A DNA stretch of 23,506 nucleotides from Clostridium sp. (GTDB lineage: Bacteria; Bacillota_A; Clostridia; Lachnospirales; Lachnospiraceae). The stretch is from positions 1 through 23,506 of the forward strand of contig JAMPAW010000042.1 of assembly GCA_023666975.1 (NCBI GenBank). Reading direction: 5' to 3'. Each line of letters begins with the position of its first letter. Position 1 is the stretch's first letter. The notes under the pieces were generated by a model. That model saw only the letters and a program-made list of their open reading frames with translations, was not told where the DNA came from and made no database searches. A program made the translations under genes and the position numbers. This document shows, piece by piece, positions 1 to 8,320 of this stretch.

Positions 1-336
1 GGTGCCAAAAAACGGCACCTAAGTACCAACGGCTCCAAAGCACCTGCTTATGATATTTGTCTATATTGTACAACTGAACTTTGAAGATTGGAGTTTCACA
101 ATTGCCTATTATAGTATAGTGGAACGGAGAGAAATGTCAAGTGATGGATTAGCCGGATGGAAATGCAGCCTGATTTGAGCGGCAGGTTTTATACTAGTTA
201 ACCTTAGTATTTGCCTTCGGCAAATGCTTAGTTTAACTGCATATACCGTGGTGAAATGTTGGATTCGGCAATCAATTTCGTTCGCGAGTATAATCCGCAG
301 AAAAATACAGGGAGGATTTACAGGGAGGACTGACAG
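1..336. other. Non-coding left edge and leader of the DUF389 gene
   Basis: No convincing gene is seen here. Frame 1 is open from the window edge to a TGA at 82-84, which could be the last 27 codons of a gene lying outside, but nothing in it is recognisable. A short hairpin GGTGCC/GGCACC lies at 1-19. A weak promoter candidate for the rightward gene is TTGGAG (88-93), 16 bp, TATAGT (110-115). A strong hairpin (196-238) follows, described separately. The stretch ends with the ribosome site GGGAGG at 323-328. Confidence 0.5.
196..238 (+). promoter_or_regulatory. Two-tier hairpin in the 5' leader of the DUF389 gene
   Basis: An inner stem GTATTTGCC (207-215) pairs with GGCAAATGC (219-227) around a three-base TTC loop, with one G:T pair. 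An outer stem AGTTAA (196-201) pairs with TTAACT (233-238) after a small internal loop. No T-run follows, so it does not look like a simple intrinsic terminator. It lies about 100 bases upstream of the GTG start at 337. It matches no riboswitch class I know; it may be a structured leader or a remnant of a terminator for an upstream gene. Confidence 0.5.
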
Positions 337-1965
337 GTGAGGAAAAACAGTAAGGAGAAAGCGGAGACTGGCAAAGAGCAGTTGAGTGAAAGGTTAGCGC
401 ATGATAAACAACGGCTGAATGAGAGGCTGGACCATGACAAGGAAGTGCTAAGTGAAAAAGCGCAGGGAGTGAAAAAGCAAATTGGTGAGAGAAGAAATAC
501 ATATAGTTTCAAGGGCTTATTTCATGCGGCATTCAATTTGAGTGCGGACCAGGCTGACTATGGAGAAATCAGTGAGCGGATAGAGTCGGGCATAGTGCTT
601 AGGGGAACAAATATGTGTATCCTGATTCTGGCAATTTTTATCGCTTCCGTGGGGCTTAATATGAATTCAACGGCTGTGATTATCGGTGCAATGCTGGTGT
701 CGCCATTAATGGGACCGATTATGGGAATTGGATTTTCCGTGGCCATTTATGACACAAATCTGTTAAAGCGTTCCGCAACCATTTTATTCTTTGAGGTAGT
801 GGTTGCGCTGGCGGCCTCAACGGTATATTTTACGCTGACCCCGATTACAACGGCAAGCTCGGAACTGTTAGCAAGGACAAGCCCGACAATATGGGACGTG
901 ATTATCGCTGTGTGTGGCGGCCTAGCCGGCATGATTGGGACAACGAGAAAGGAAAAATCGAATATTCTGCCGGGGGTAGCCATTGCCACGGCACTTATGC
1001 CGCCTCTGTGCACGGCGGGATATGGACTGGCGATGAGTAATTTGCGGTATTTTGCCGGAGCAATGTATTTGTTTTGTATCAATGGTATTTTTATCGCCAT
1101 TTCCACTATGCTGATTACTGTTTTTCTCCGTCTGCCGTCGCGCAATACGGCAAATGAAGAAACGAAAAAGCAGATTACCAAACGGGTTATTCTGGTGGCA
1201 GTAGTGGCCATTGTGCCGTCGGTATTTCTGGGAGCCAATATCGTTAAGGATTCTGTGTTTGAAAATAATGTAAACAGTTTTGTAGAGCGGGAGTTTCAAT
1301 TTGATGATACGCAGGTAGTAAAATATAATGTCGACAGTGAGAACAAAGAACTAAACGTAGCAGTGATAGGAATGACGCTCAGTGAGGACACGATAGCGGG
1401 TCTTAGAAATGCGATGAAAAATTATCATATCGACAGTCTCTCGTTGCGGGTACAGCAGACGGAGGTAAAGGCGGGAATCACTACAGATGAGCTGGAGGCT
1501 TATGTAAAAAGTGAGACCAGTCTGCTCACGGCCGAAAATGAGGAGGATTACAAAGAACTGCAGAGCCAGCTGATTGCGGCAAGGTCCGAGCTTGCGGAGT
1601 ATCTTGGACGGCAGATAGATGTAGAAGCGCTTAAGGAGGAAATCACTGTACTGTATCCTGTGGTTACGGAGCTGTATGCGGGCTATTTGGACAGCGGACA
1701 CAACGAGCAGATGACGGTTGTTTTGGAGGTCGGAGAAGGGTTGTCGAGAGAGGATATGCAGATATTGGAAAACTGGATAGCAAAGCGTCTGGATATAGAA
1801 GCACCGGTTCTCTATCAGAGTGTGGAGGGTGTGCTTTATCCTATGGGTATGGACGCTGCAGCGGTGGCAGAAAACAGTACGGAAAAACCGATAGAGACAG
1901 AGGATAATGGCGGTGAAAATGGAGATGAGGAAAATAATGCTGCACCAACGGAGGAAGATGAATAA
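337..1965 (+). CDS. DUF389 family integral membrane protein with charged N-terminal extension
   Basis: This 542-residue protein belongs to the DUF389 (TIGR00341-type) uncharacterised membrane family. Residues 1-50 are highly charged and probably helical, with near repeats SERLAHDKQRL and NERLDHDKEVL. Residues about 92-310 hold roughly seven hydrophobic segments, including the family-typical stretch SPLMGPIMG (122-130) and ATALMPPLCTAGYG (227-240). A hydrophilic domain follows (about 311-510), and the last 35 residues are rich in Glu, Asp and Asn. The start is GTG at 337, eight bases after GGGAGG (323-328); no ATG fits better. The family's molecular function is not established; transport or sensing is only a guess. 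It appears monocistronic, with its own structured leader. Confidence 0.85.
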   Translation: MRKNSKEKAETGKEQLSERLAHDKQRLNERLDHDKEVLSEKAQGVKKQIGERRNTYSFKGLFHAAFNLSADQADYGEISERIESGIVLRGTNMCILILAIFIASVGLNMNSTAVIIGAMLVSPLMGPIMGIGFSVAIYDTNLLKRSATILFFEVVVALAASTVYFTLTPITTASSELLARTSPTIWDVIIAVCGGLAGMIGTTRKEKSNILPGVAIATALMPPLCTAGYGLAMSNLRYFAGAMYLFCINGIFIAISTMLITVFLRLPSRNTANEETKKQITKRVILVAVVAIVPSVFLGANIVKDSVFENNVNSFVEREFQFDDTQVVKYNVDSENKELNVAVIGMTLSEDTIAGLRNAMKNYHIDSLSLRVQQTEVKAGITTDELEAYVKSETSLLTAENEEDYKELQSQLIAARSELAEYLGRQIDVEALKEEITVLYPVVTELYAGYLDSGHNEQMTVVLEVGEGLSREDMQILENWIAKRLDIEAPVLYQSVEGVLYPMGMDAAAVAENSTEKPIETEDNGGENGDEENNAAPTEEDE

Positions 1966-2023
1966 ATATTCACTCTATATTGAAAATAATGTATATTATT
2001 AATTGATTATTAGTGAAAATAGC

Positions 2024-2049
2024 AAAATATTCATAATACTGAATATTTT
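2024..2049. promoter_or_regulatory. 10-bp perfect inverted repeat abutting the argJ -35 box (candidate operator)
   Basis: AAAATATTCA (2024-2033) and TGAATATTTT (2040-2049) are perfect inverted arms separated by six bases, ending two bases before the -35 hexamer of the argJ promoter. The inner halves ATTCA and TGAAT are the half-sites of ARG boxes (consensus TGAAT-4-ATTCA), here in the outward arrangement expected at the junction of two adjacent boxes, although the outer half-sites are poorly matched. An ArgR-type operator is therefore plausible but not shown. Confidence 0.5.
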
Positions 2050-2051
2050 TA

Positions 2052-2080
2052 TTGACTTGTCAATCTGCTGGGAGTATAAT
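2052..2080 (+). promoter_or_regulatory. Promoter of argJ (SigA type)
   Basis: TTGACT at 2052-2057 and a perfect TATAAT at 2075-2080 are separated by exactly 17 bp. Transcription would start near 2087, giving a leader of about 47 bases before the ATG at 2134. There is no room for a riboswitch, so control would have to come from DNA binding, for example at the inverted repeat just upstream. Confidence 0.85.
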
Positions 2081-2133
2081 ACAAAACATTCCAGAAAGGA
2101 AAATTGGCTACAAATTAACGGAGGGGACAGAAC

Positions 2134-3378
2134 ATGAAATGGGAACAATTTGAGGGATATAGCTATATAGAGGGAGGAATCTGTGCTGCAGGAGGATTTC
2201 GCGCAAACGGAGTTCACTGCGGACTGTATGCGGATACGGATAAGAATGATTTGGCATTACTGGTCAGTGATACCCTTTGTGATGCGGCTGCGGTCTATAC
2301 GACGAATAAGGTAAAAGGTGCACCGATACTGGTGACCAAAGAGCATTTGGCAGCGACGAAGGGAAAATGCCGGGCTGTGATTGCAAATTCCAAAAACGCA
2401 AATACCTGTAATGCAGACGGAGAGGAAAAGGCGCAGAAAATGACGGAACTGGCAGCAGAGGAACTGGGAATTTCGGCTGAACAGATACTGGTTGCGTCAA
2501 CAGGAGTTATCGGGCAGATTCTTCCGCTGGAACCGATCGAGAAGCATATTGGTGAACTTGTGGCAGGGCTGTCCTATACCGGTAACAGGGAGGCGGTCAA
2601 TGCCATTATGACAACCGATACCGTGCCAAAGGAGATTGCCGTTAATTTTACCATAGGCGGAAAAAGCTGTACGCTTGGCGGAATGGCAAAGGGAAGCGGA
2701 ATGATTCACCCCAATATGGCGACCACCCTTAATTTCATTACAACGGATGCAGCGGTATCTGCGGATATGCTTCAGAAGGCTCTTTCGGAGGTAACCAAAA
2801 TAACCTATAACTGTTTAAGCATTGACGGTGACACATCTACAAATGATATGGTATGTGTGCTGGCAAACGGTGTGGCCGGCAATGAGGAGATTCAATCGGC
2901 AAATGGGGATTATCAGGTGTTTAAGCAGGCCTTGTATATCGTGATGATGAATCTGACTAAAATGCTGGCAAAGGACGGAGAGGGAGCGACCAAATTAATT
3001 GAGTGTGCGGTTTCTGAGGCGAAAGATATCGACACGGCAATCACTGTGGCCAAAAGTGTAATCCGGTCACCGCTGTTCAAATGTGCTGTCTTTGGCGAGG
3101 ACGCAAACTGGGGACGGATTCTTTGTGCAGTGGGATATGCAGAGGCGGATTTTGATATCCATAAAGTAGATGTAGACCTTGCATCGGACAAGGGGATTCT
3201 TCCTGTATGCCGGAACGGTGCAGGCGTTGAATTTTCAGAGGATTTTGCCAAGGAGGTTTTAAGCGCAGACGAAATCATGGTGAACATATCCCTTCATGAA
3301 GGAGAAGCAGGTGCCAAAGCATGGGGCTGCGACCTTACCTATGATTATGTGAAAATCAACGGGGATTACCGCTCTTAG
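2134..3378 (+). CDS. argJ: Bifunctional ornithine acetyltransferase / N-acetylglutamate synthase
   Basis: ArgJ moves the acetyl group from N-acetylornithine to glutamate (and in bifunctional forms from acetyl-CoA to glutamate), closing the cyclic arginine pathway in the cytoplasm. The 414-residue length is normal. The self-cleavage motif KGSGMIHPNMATTL is present; by family knowledge the chain is cut between Ala196 and Thr197, and Thr197 becomes the nucleophile of the beta chain. Other family signatures are NSKNANTCN near residue 90 and CLSIDGDTSTNDM in the beta chain. The ATG follows GGAGGGG (2120-2126). Unlike most genomes, no argC, argB or argD lies beside it; it has a consensus promoter of its own. 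Whether it is mono- or bifunctional cannot be decided here. Confidence 0.95.
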   Translation: MKWEQFEGYSYIEGGICAAGGFRANGVHCGLYADTDKNDLALLVSDTLCDAAAVYTTNKVKGAPILVTKEHLAATKGKCRAVIANSKNANTCNADGEEKAQKMTELAAEELGISAEQILVASTGVIGQILPLEPIEKHIGELVAGLSYTGNREAVNAIMTTDTVPKEIAVNFTIGGKSCTLGGMAKGSGMIHPNMATTLNFITTDAAVSADMLQKALSEVTKITYNCLSIDGDTSTNDMVCVLANGVAGNEEIQSANGDYQVFKQALYIVMMNLTKMLAKDGEGATKLIECAVSEAKDIDTAITVAKSVIRSPLFKCAVFGEDANWGRILCAVGYAEADFDIHKVDVDLASDKGILPVCRNGAGVEFSEDFAKEVLSADEIMVNISLHEGEAGAKAWGCDLTYDYVKINGDYRS

Positions 3379-3396
3379 GTATTTTTATGATAAATA

Positions 3397-3405
3397 TGGT
3401 ATACT
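3397..3405 (+). promoter_or_regulatory. Possible extended -10 promoter of pepD-ispF
   Basis: TGG-TATACT (TG at 3397-3398, hexamer 3400-3405) is a good extended -10 element in the 69-base gap between argJ and pepD. The -35 region is poor, so this is tentative; read-through from argJ is the alternative. Confidence 0.35.
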
Positions 3406-3447
3406 ATATGGAAAACAAATCAGGGACTGGCGAAAGGAAATAAAATT

Positions 3448-4905
3448 ATGGGTATATTGTCAGAATTGGAACCGCAGCGGGTGTTTTACTATTTTGAGGA
3501 GATTAGCAGGATTCCGAGAGGCTCTTACCACGAGAAAGCGGTCAGTGACTATCTGGTGAAGTTTGCTAATGAGCACAATCTCGAAGTCCGTCAGGACGAT
3601 CTGTATAACGTGGTGATGTTTGTTCCGGCCAGTGAGGGAAGAGAATCGGAGGAGCCTTTGATTTTACAGGGACATATGGATATGGTCTGTGAGAAAAATC
3701 CTGGGGCGGATATCGATATGGAACAGGAAGGGCTGAGCCTTCAGATAGCGGGGGATTATGTATCGGCCAGGGATACCACGTTGGGAGGCGATGACGGAAT
3801 TGCTGTTGCCTATATGCTGGCAATTGCAGATGACCGGGAGATTTCCCACCCGGATTTGGAATATGTCATCACGGTTTCAGAAGAGGTAGGTATGGAGGGT
3901 GCGAAGGGAATTGACCTGTCGATGCTGAGAGGAAGGTTTATGTTGAATCTTGACTCGGAGGAGGAAGGCATTTTTCTGAGCAGCTGTGCCGGAGGATTGT
4001 CTACTGTGTCTATCCTGCCGATAGGGCGAAAGACTTCGGAGGTACTAAACTGGTACGAGGTAACAGTCACGGGACTTTTAGGCGGACATTCCGGCTGTGA
4101 AATTGACAAAGAAAGAGGAAATGCAGATTTACTATTGGGACGGCTGCTGTTTGAGATACGGAATAAGGTTCCGTTTGCATTGAGTTCATTAGAAGGCGGT
4201 ACGAAGGATAATGTGATTCCGTCAGAGGCAGTGGCACAGATTGCCGTAGCCGAACAGAATGTTCCGCTGATGAAAACGATAGGTGAAAGGCTGAAAACGG
4301 TTCTACAGTCCGAGTATGCCAAATCAGATGCCAATGTAAATATCAGGATCGTACAACAGAATGCAGAGGCGAGAAGGGTATTGGACGAGGACAGTCTTGA
4401 CCGGGTGATTACTCTGCTGATGACGCTCCCAAACGGAGTGCAGGACATGAGTATGTCAATTCCGGGACTGGTGGAATCATCACTCAATTTGGGAATTCTT
4501 AAGCTCAATGAAGAGCATTTACTATTACAGCATGCAATAAGAAGCAGTGTGACAACAAGGAAATATTATATAGCCTGCAAAGTAGAGAGCCTGGTAAAAA
4601 GCCTTGGCGGGGAAGTTCACCGTCAGGGTGAGTATCCTGCATGGGAGTACAGGGAAGAATCCCTGATTAGACCGAGAGTGGTTGAGCTGTATCAGAAAAT
4701 GTATGGAAAAGCACCTGTGGTGGAGGGAATTCATGCCGGATTGGAATGTGGTCTGCTGGCTGCGCAAATAGAAGGCTTGGACTGTATTTCCATGGGGCCG
4801 GATATTCTGGATATTCATACAACATCGGAGAGGTTAAGCATTGCTTCCGTGGGCAGAGTGTATGAATTTTTGCTTGAACTTTTAAAACTGCGCTGGACGA
4901 AGTAA
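3448..4905 (+). CDS. pepD: Aminoacyl-histidine dipeptidase (M20 family, PepD)
   Basis: This 485-residue protein is a metal-dependent cytosolic dipeptidase of the M20 family that releases C-terminal residues from Xaa-His and other dipeptides. Visible metal and catalytic motifs are LQGHMDMVCEK (His76, Asp78), TLGGDDGIAVAYMLA (Asp115 region), SEEVGMEGAKG (Glu145/Glu146), LNLDSEEEG (Asp169) and, near the C-terminus, GPDILDIHTTSER with the last metal-binding His. The middle part contains the dimerisation/lid domain. The start follows AAGGAA with suitable spacing. It is followed after 28 bases by ispF, probably in one transcript. All key residues appear intact. Confidence 0.93.
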   Translation: MGILSELEPQRVFYYFEEISRIPRGSYHEKAVSDYLVKFANEHNLEVRQDDLYNVVMFVPASEGRESEEPLILQGHMDMVCEKNPGADIDMEQEGLSLQIAGDYVSARDTTLGGDDGIAVAYMLAIADDREISHPDLEYVITVSEEVGMEGAKGIDLSMLRGRFMLNLDSEEEGIFLSSCAGGLSTVSILPIGRKTSEVLNWYEVTVTGLLGGHSGCEIDKERGNADLLLGRLLFEIRNKVPFALSSLEGGTKDNVIPSEAVAQIAVAEQNVPLMKTIGERLKTVLQSEYAKSDANVNIRIVQQNAEARRVLDEDSLDRVITLLMTLPNGVQDMSMSIPGLVESSLNLGILKLNEEHLLLQHAIRSSVTTRKYYIACKVESLVKSLGGEVHRQGEYPAWEYREESLIRPRVVELYQKMYGKAPVVEGIHAGLECGLLAAQIEGLDCISMGPDILDIHTTSERLSIASVGRVYEFLLELLKLRWTK

Positions 4906-4933
4906 GAGAAAATGTTGAAGAGGAGATAATGAT

Positions 4934-5476
4934 ATGCGGATAGGAATGGGATATGATGTGCACAAATTGGTGGAAAACAGAAAACTCATATTAGGCGGGG
5001 TAAATATTCCTTATGAAAAGGGACTTTTAGGACATTCCGATGCGGATGTATTGACACATGCCATTATGGATGCGCTGCTGGGAGCGGCGGCGTTAGGAGA
5101 TATCGGAAAGCATTTTCCGGATACCGACGAAGCATACAAGGGCGCAAACAGCATTCAACTGCTGCGCGAAGTGAAGAAGCTGCTGGACGACAGACAGTAT
5201 ATTATCAGCAATATTGACGCAACGGTAATCGCACAGCGTCCGAAGCTGGCACCATTTATTCCGGATATGGTGACCACTATAGCAGAGGCATTGGAAATAC
5301 AGGAAGGACAGGTGAATATTAAGGCTACGACAGAGGAGGGACTGGGTTTTACCGGAACAGGTGAAGGAATCAGTTCCCATGCGGTATGTCTTTTGGAGAC
5401 GGTGGCAAATTATGATTACGGTATTATGGAGGCAAGACGGAATTGTGACGGCTGTAAGGGCTGTCCAGAGCGATAA
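4934..5476 (+). CDS. ispF: 2-C-methyl-D-erythritol 2,4-cyclodiphosphate synthase
   Basis: IspF converts CDP-ME 2-phosphate to ME-2,4-cyclodiphosphate with loss of CMP in the MEP isoprenoid pathway. Zinc ligands Asp8 and His10 (GYDVH) and His34 (LLGHSDAD) are visible, as are [10 protein letters not shown] and the [11 protein letters not shown] loop. The enzyme is normally about 158 residues; this one has 180, because of a tail after about residue 158 ending in three cysteines spaced C-x2-C-x2-C (Cys171, 174, 177). The ATG follows AGAGGAGATAATGAT. No ispD is adjacent. In Bacillus ispF also lies upstream of cysS, so the placement is ancestral. Confidence 0.95.
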   Translation: MRIGMGYDVHKLVENRKLILGGVNIPYEKGLLGHSDADVLTHAIMDALLGAAALGDIGKHFPDTDEAYKGANSIQLLREVKKLLDDRQYIISNIDATVIAQRPKLAPFIPDMVTTIAEALEIQEGQVNIKATTEEGLGFTGTGEGISSHAVCLLETVANYDYGIMEARRNCDGCKGCPER

Positions 5477-5494
5477 GAATGGCTGACTTTTTAG

Positions 5495-5523
5495 TTGACA
5501 AAAGAAGTGCTTGAAAATATACT
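5495..5523 (+). promoter_or_regulatory. Promoter of cysS-mrnC-rlmB (SigA type)
   Basis: TTGACA (5495-5500) and TATACT (5518-5523) are separated by 17 bp. It lies in the 96-base gap after ispF, with a start near 5530 and a leader of only about 43 bases. This excludes the T-box leader commonly found before cys operons in Bacilli. It also argues for the later ATG as the cysS start, since an upstream in-frame codon at 5495 would lie inside the promoter. Confidence 0.85.
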
Positions 5524-5572
5524 TATGGTTAGTTTGCACGATAACATATCTGTGTGGGAAAGGAATGACAAT

Positions 5573-6979
5573 ATGAAAATTTATAATACAATGACCAGAA
5601 CCAAGGAGGAATTTGTTCCTATCCGTGAGAATAAAGTGGGTATCTATGTCTGCGGGCCGACCGTGTATGATTACATTCATATGGGAAATGCACGTCCAAT
5701 GGTGGTTTTTGATACGCTTAGGAGATATTTGGCCTATAAGGGATACGATGTAAATTATGTGTCCAATTTTACCGATGTAGACGATAAAATTATTAAGCGG
5801 GCGCAGGAAGAGGGAGTATCTGCTTCAGAGATTTCGGAGCGCTATATCGCTGAGGTCAAAAAGGATATGGCAGCCTTGAATGTGTTAGAGGCAACCACTC
5901 ACCCGAAAGCGACAGAAGAAATTCCGGATATGATTGACATGATTAGGGTGCTGATGGATAAGGAATATGCTTACGAAGTAAACGGAACAGTGTATTTTAG
6001 AACCAGAAGGTTCAAAAGCTATGGGAAGCTGTCCAAAAAGAATATTGACGATTTGGAAGCCGGGCACAGGGATATCAAGGTGGCCGGTGAAGATGCAAAG
6101 GAAGATTTTCTCGACTTTGTTCTCTGGAAACCCAAAAAGGAGGGGGAACCTTTCTGGCAGTCCCCATGGGGGGAAGGAAGACCGGGCTGGCATCTGGAAT
6201 GTTCGGTAATGTCCAAAAAATATATTGGAGATATTATTGATATCCATGCAGGCGGCGAGGATTTGATTTTTCCACATCATGAAAATGAGATTGCACAGAG
6301 TGAGGCGGCAAATGATGTGGAATTTGCACGATACTGGATGCATAACGGCTTTTTGAAGGTTGACGGTGAGAAAATGTCCAAATCCCTGGGCAATTTCTTT
6401 ACGATCCGCGATATTGGGGAAAAGTATCCGTTACAGGTAATCCGCTTTTTTATTCTCAGCGCACATTACCGAAGTCCGTTAAATTTTTCGGATACATTGG
6501 TAGAGTCGGCAAAAGCGTCGCTGGAGCGTATTTTGACGGCAATGACAAGGTTGGAGGATGCCCAGAAGACAGCAGAAGACAGGCAGATGACGGAGGAAGA
6601 GGAAGAATTACTTTCCCGTTTTCAGGAGTATGTGAACAAATTTGAATGTGCAATGGAGGACGATTTGAATACAGCGGATGCCATTTCGGTTATCTTTGAG
6701 ATGGTAAAGTTTGCCAACAGCAGCATTTCGACCGAAAATGCCGAAGGATTAATTCGGCAGGTGTATGACACAATTGCCGGTTTGTGCGATATTTTGGGAA
6801 TTGTGACGAAGGTGGAGGAACAAATTCTTGATGCGGATATTGAGGCGCTGATTGAAGAGCGGCAGGCGGCAAGGAAAGCGAAAAACTTTGCAAGGGCAGA
6901 TGAAATACGGGATTTGCTGGCTGCACAGGGAATTATTCTGGAAGATACCAGAGAGGGTGTAAAATGGAAGAAAGCATAG
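5573..6979 (+). CDS. cysS: Cysteinyl-tRNA synthetase
   Basis: This class I synthetase charges tRNA-Cys with cysteine. From the ATG at 5573 (AGGAA eight bases upstream) it has 468 residues, normal for the family. The HIGH-type motif is HMGN (36-39), KMSKS is exact at 267-271, and the zinc ligands expected from the family are visible as Cys27 (VCGPTVYDY), Cys210 (LECSVMS) and the HAGGEDLIFPHHENE region. The C-terminal helical anticodon domain ends with ARADEIRDLLAAQGIILEDTREGVKWK. It is followed by mrnC and rlmB as in Bacillus, so the three are an operon. Confidence 0.97.
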   Translation: MKIYNTMTRTKEEFVPIRENKVGIYVCGPTVYDYIHMGNARPMVVFDTLRRYLAYKGYDVNYVSNFTDVDDKIIKRAQEEGVSASEISERYIAEVKKDMAALNVLEATTHPKATEEIPDMIDMIRVLMDKEYAYEVNGTVYFRTRRFKSYGKLSKKNIDDLEAGHRDIKVAGEDAKEDFLDFVLWKPKKEGEPFWQSPWGEGRPGWHLECSVMSKKYIGDIIDIHAGGEDLIFPHHENEIAQSEAANDVEFARYWMHNGFLKVDGEKMSKSLGNFFTIRDIGEKYPLQVIRFFILSAHYRSPLNFSDTLVESAKASLERILTAMTRLEDAQKTAEDRQMTEEEEELLSRFQEYVNKFECAMEDDLNTADAISVIFEMVKFANSSISTENAEGLIRQVYDTIAGLCDILGIVTKVEEQILDADIEALIEERQAARKAKNFARADEIRDLLAAQGIILEDTREGVKWKKA

Positions 6980-7025
6980 AGCGGCATACAACAATGAAAA
7001 AGGATATGGTTAAAAGAGGTAGATA

Positions 7026-7457
7026 ATGGAAGAGCAGTTTAACAGTTTTCAGTATTTCAAAGAAAGTTTTCAAGTGGAACATGCTGCTCCGGAGAGTTAT
7101 TCCCCACTGGCTTTGGCATATATCGGAGATGCAGTTTTTGATGTGATGGTGCGTACAATTGCGGTCAGTAAAATTAACAAGCAGGTAAATAAATATCACA
7201 GAGAGGTGAGCCGGATTGTATGTGCTACTTCACAGGCGGAGATGATAACCGCTATCTATGACCGGCTGACGGAGGAAGAGCAGTTGATTTATAAGCGGGG
7301 GAGAAATGCCAATTCCTATACTAAGGCTAAAAATGCTTCCCGTGCGGATTATCGTAAGTCGACCGGTTTTGAGGCGGTTTTGGGATATCTGTATTTGAAG
7401 GAAGATTTTGCAAGACTGACGGATTTGGTTCATATGAGCCTGGAGATATTGAAATAG
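7026..7457 (+). CDS. mrnC: Mini-ribonuclease 3
   Basis: Mini-III is an RNase III catalytic domain without the dsRNA-binding domain; in Bacillus it matures 23S rRNA. The 143-residue protein carries SPLALAYIGDAVFDVMVR (about 26-43), which contains the conserved IGDA with catalytic Asp35, followed by the family-typical NKYHREVSRIVCATSQAEMI and RGRNANSYTKAKNASRADYRKSTGFEAVLGYLYL. The start follows AGAGGTAG. The position between cysS and rlmB matches the conserved order in Firmicutes, supporting orthology. Confidence 0.93.
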   Translation: MEEQFNSFQYFKESFQVEHAAPESYSPLALAYIGDAVFDVMVRTIAVSKINKQVNKYHREVSRIVCATSQAEMITAIYDRLTEEEQLIYKRGRNANSYTKAKNASRADYRKSTGFEAVLGYLYLKEDFARLTDLVHMSLEILK

Positions 7458-7499
7458 GTAATTGTTTAACGAAAGGAACAGAGAGAGGGAAATTCAGAT

Positions 7500-8246
7500 A
7501 TGCGTTATGAAGAGTATACAATAGAGGGAAGAAATGCGATTACTGAAGCATTTCGTTCCGGCAAAACGATTGATAAGCTGTATGTGTTGGACGGCTGCCA
7601 TGACGGGGCAGTGAACACGATTAAAACGTTGGCGAGAAAACAGGATACGATTGTCAACTATGTGACAAAAGAACGTCTGGACCAGATGTCTTCTACCGGC
7701 AAGCATCAGGGGGTGATTGCCCAGGCGGCTGCATATGAGTATGCCAAGGTGGAGGATATCCTTCAGGTGGCGAAGGATAAAGAGGAACCGCCGTTTGTTA
7801 TTGTGTTAGATGAATTGGAGGACCCTCATAATCTGGGAGCGATTATCCGGACTGCCAACTTGTGCGGGGCGCATGGTGTGATTATTCCCAAGCGGCGGGC
7901 AGTAGGGCTTACGGCTTCTGCAGTGAAGGCATCAGCAGGAGCGGTCAATTATACTCCGGTAGCCAAAGTAACTAATATAGCACAGACGATTGAAGAACTG
8001 AAGAAACAGGGATTATGGTTTGTATGTGCGGATATGACAGGTGAAGTGATGTATCGTCATAATCTCACCGGACCTATCGGGTTGGTGATTGGCAGTGAGG
8101 GAAGTGGAGTCAGCCGTCTGGTCAGGGAAAAATGTGACTATGTGGCAGCTATTCCGATGAAAGGGGATATAGATTCGTTAAACGCTTCTGTGGCAGCGGG
8201 AGTGCTGGCATATGAGATTGTGAGGCAGAGAATGGGGGCAAAATAG
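7500..8246 (+). CDS. rlmB: 23S rRNA (guanosine-2'-O-)-methyltransferase RlmB (SPOUT/TrmH family)
   Basis: RlmB methylates the 2'-hydroxyl of a conserved 23S rRNA guanosine (G2251 in E. coli numbering) with S-adenosylmethionine. The protein has 248 residues. An N-terminal substrate-binding domain (about 1-75; YTIEGRNAITEAFRSGKTIDKL) is followed by the SpoU domain with the three usual motifs: LDELEDPHNLGAIIRTANL, GLVIGSEGSGVSRLV and IPMKGDIDSLNASVAAGVL, which form the trefoil knot. It completes the cysS-mrnC-rlmB operon. In Bacillus the next gene would be yacP; here a tRNA follows. Confidence 0.95.
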   Translation: MRYEEYTIEGRNAITEAFRSGKTIDKLYVLDGCHDGAVNTIKTLARKQDTIVNYVTKERLDQMSSTGKHQGVIAQAAAYEYAKVEDILQVAKDKEEPPFVIVLDELEDPHNLGAIIRTANLCGAHGVIIPKRRAVGLTASAVKASAGAVNYTPVAKVTNIAQTIEELKKQGLWFVCADMTGEVMYRHNLTGPIGLVIGSEGSGVSRLVREKCDYVAAIPMKGDIDSLNASVAAGVLAYEIVRQRMGAK

Positions 8247-8272
8247 AAAACGGAAAAAGATGAAAAAAATAC

Positions 8273-8301
8273 TTTACAATAATAGTATTATTTGATATTA
8301 T
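8273..8301 (+). promoter_or_regulatory. Promoter of tRNA-Thr
   Basis: TTTACA (8273-8278), 17 bp, TATTAT (8296-8301), with a TG one base before the -10 hexamer (extended -10). The predicted start near 8308 is about 13 bases before the mature tRNA. Confidence 0.7.
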
Positions 8302-8320
8302 AGACAAGTCGTGAAGACAA

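Noticed and set aside
1..60. Minus strand near the left edge resembles part of 5S rRNA (GCCGTTGGTACTTAGGTGCC followed by a hairpin).
   Set aside because: The 5' half of 5S, which should lie at about 50-110, is absent, and the signature CCGAACACGGAAG-type loop is not there. The likeness is short and probably chance, or a fragment.
1..84. Open frame 1 at the left edge ending in TGA at 82-84.
   Set aside because: Only 27 codons, no recognisable sequence and truncated; not enough to call a gene.
5495..5572. Longer cysS start at 5495.
   Set aside because: It begins inside the -35 hexamer of a consensus promoter and adds residues not found in the family; ATG at 5573 has a good ribosome site.
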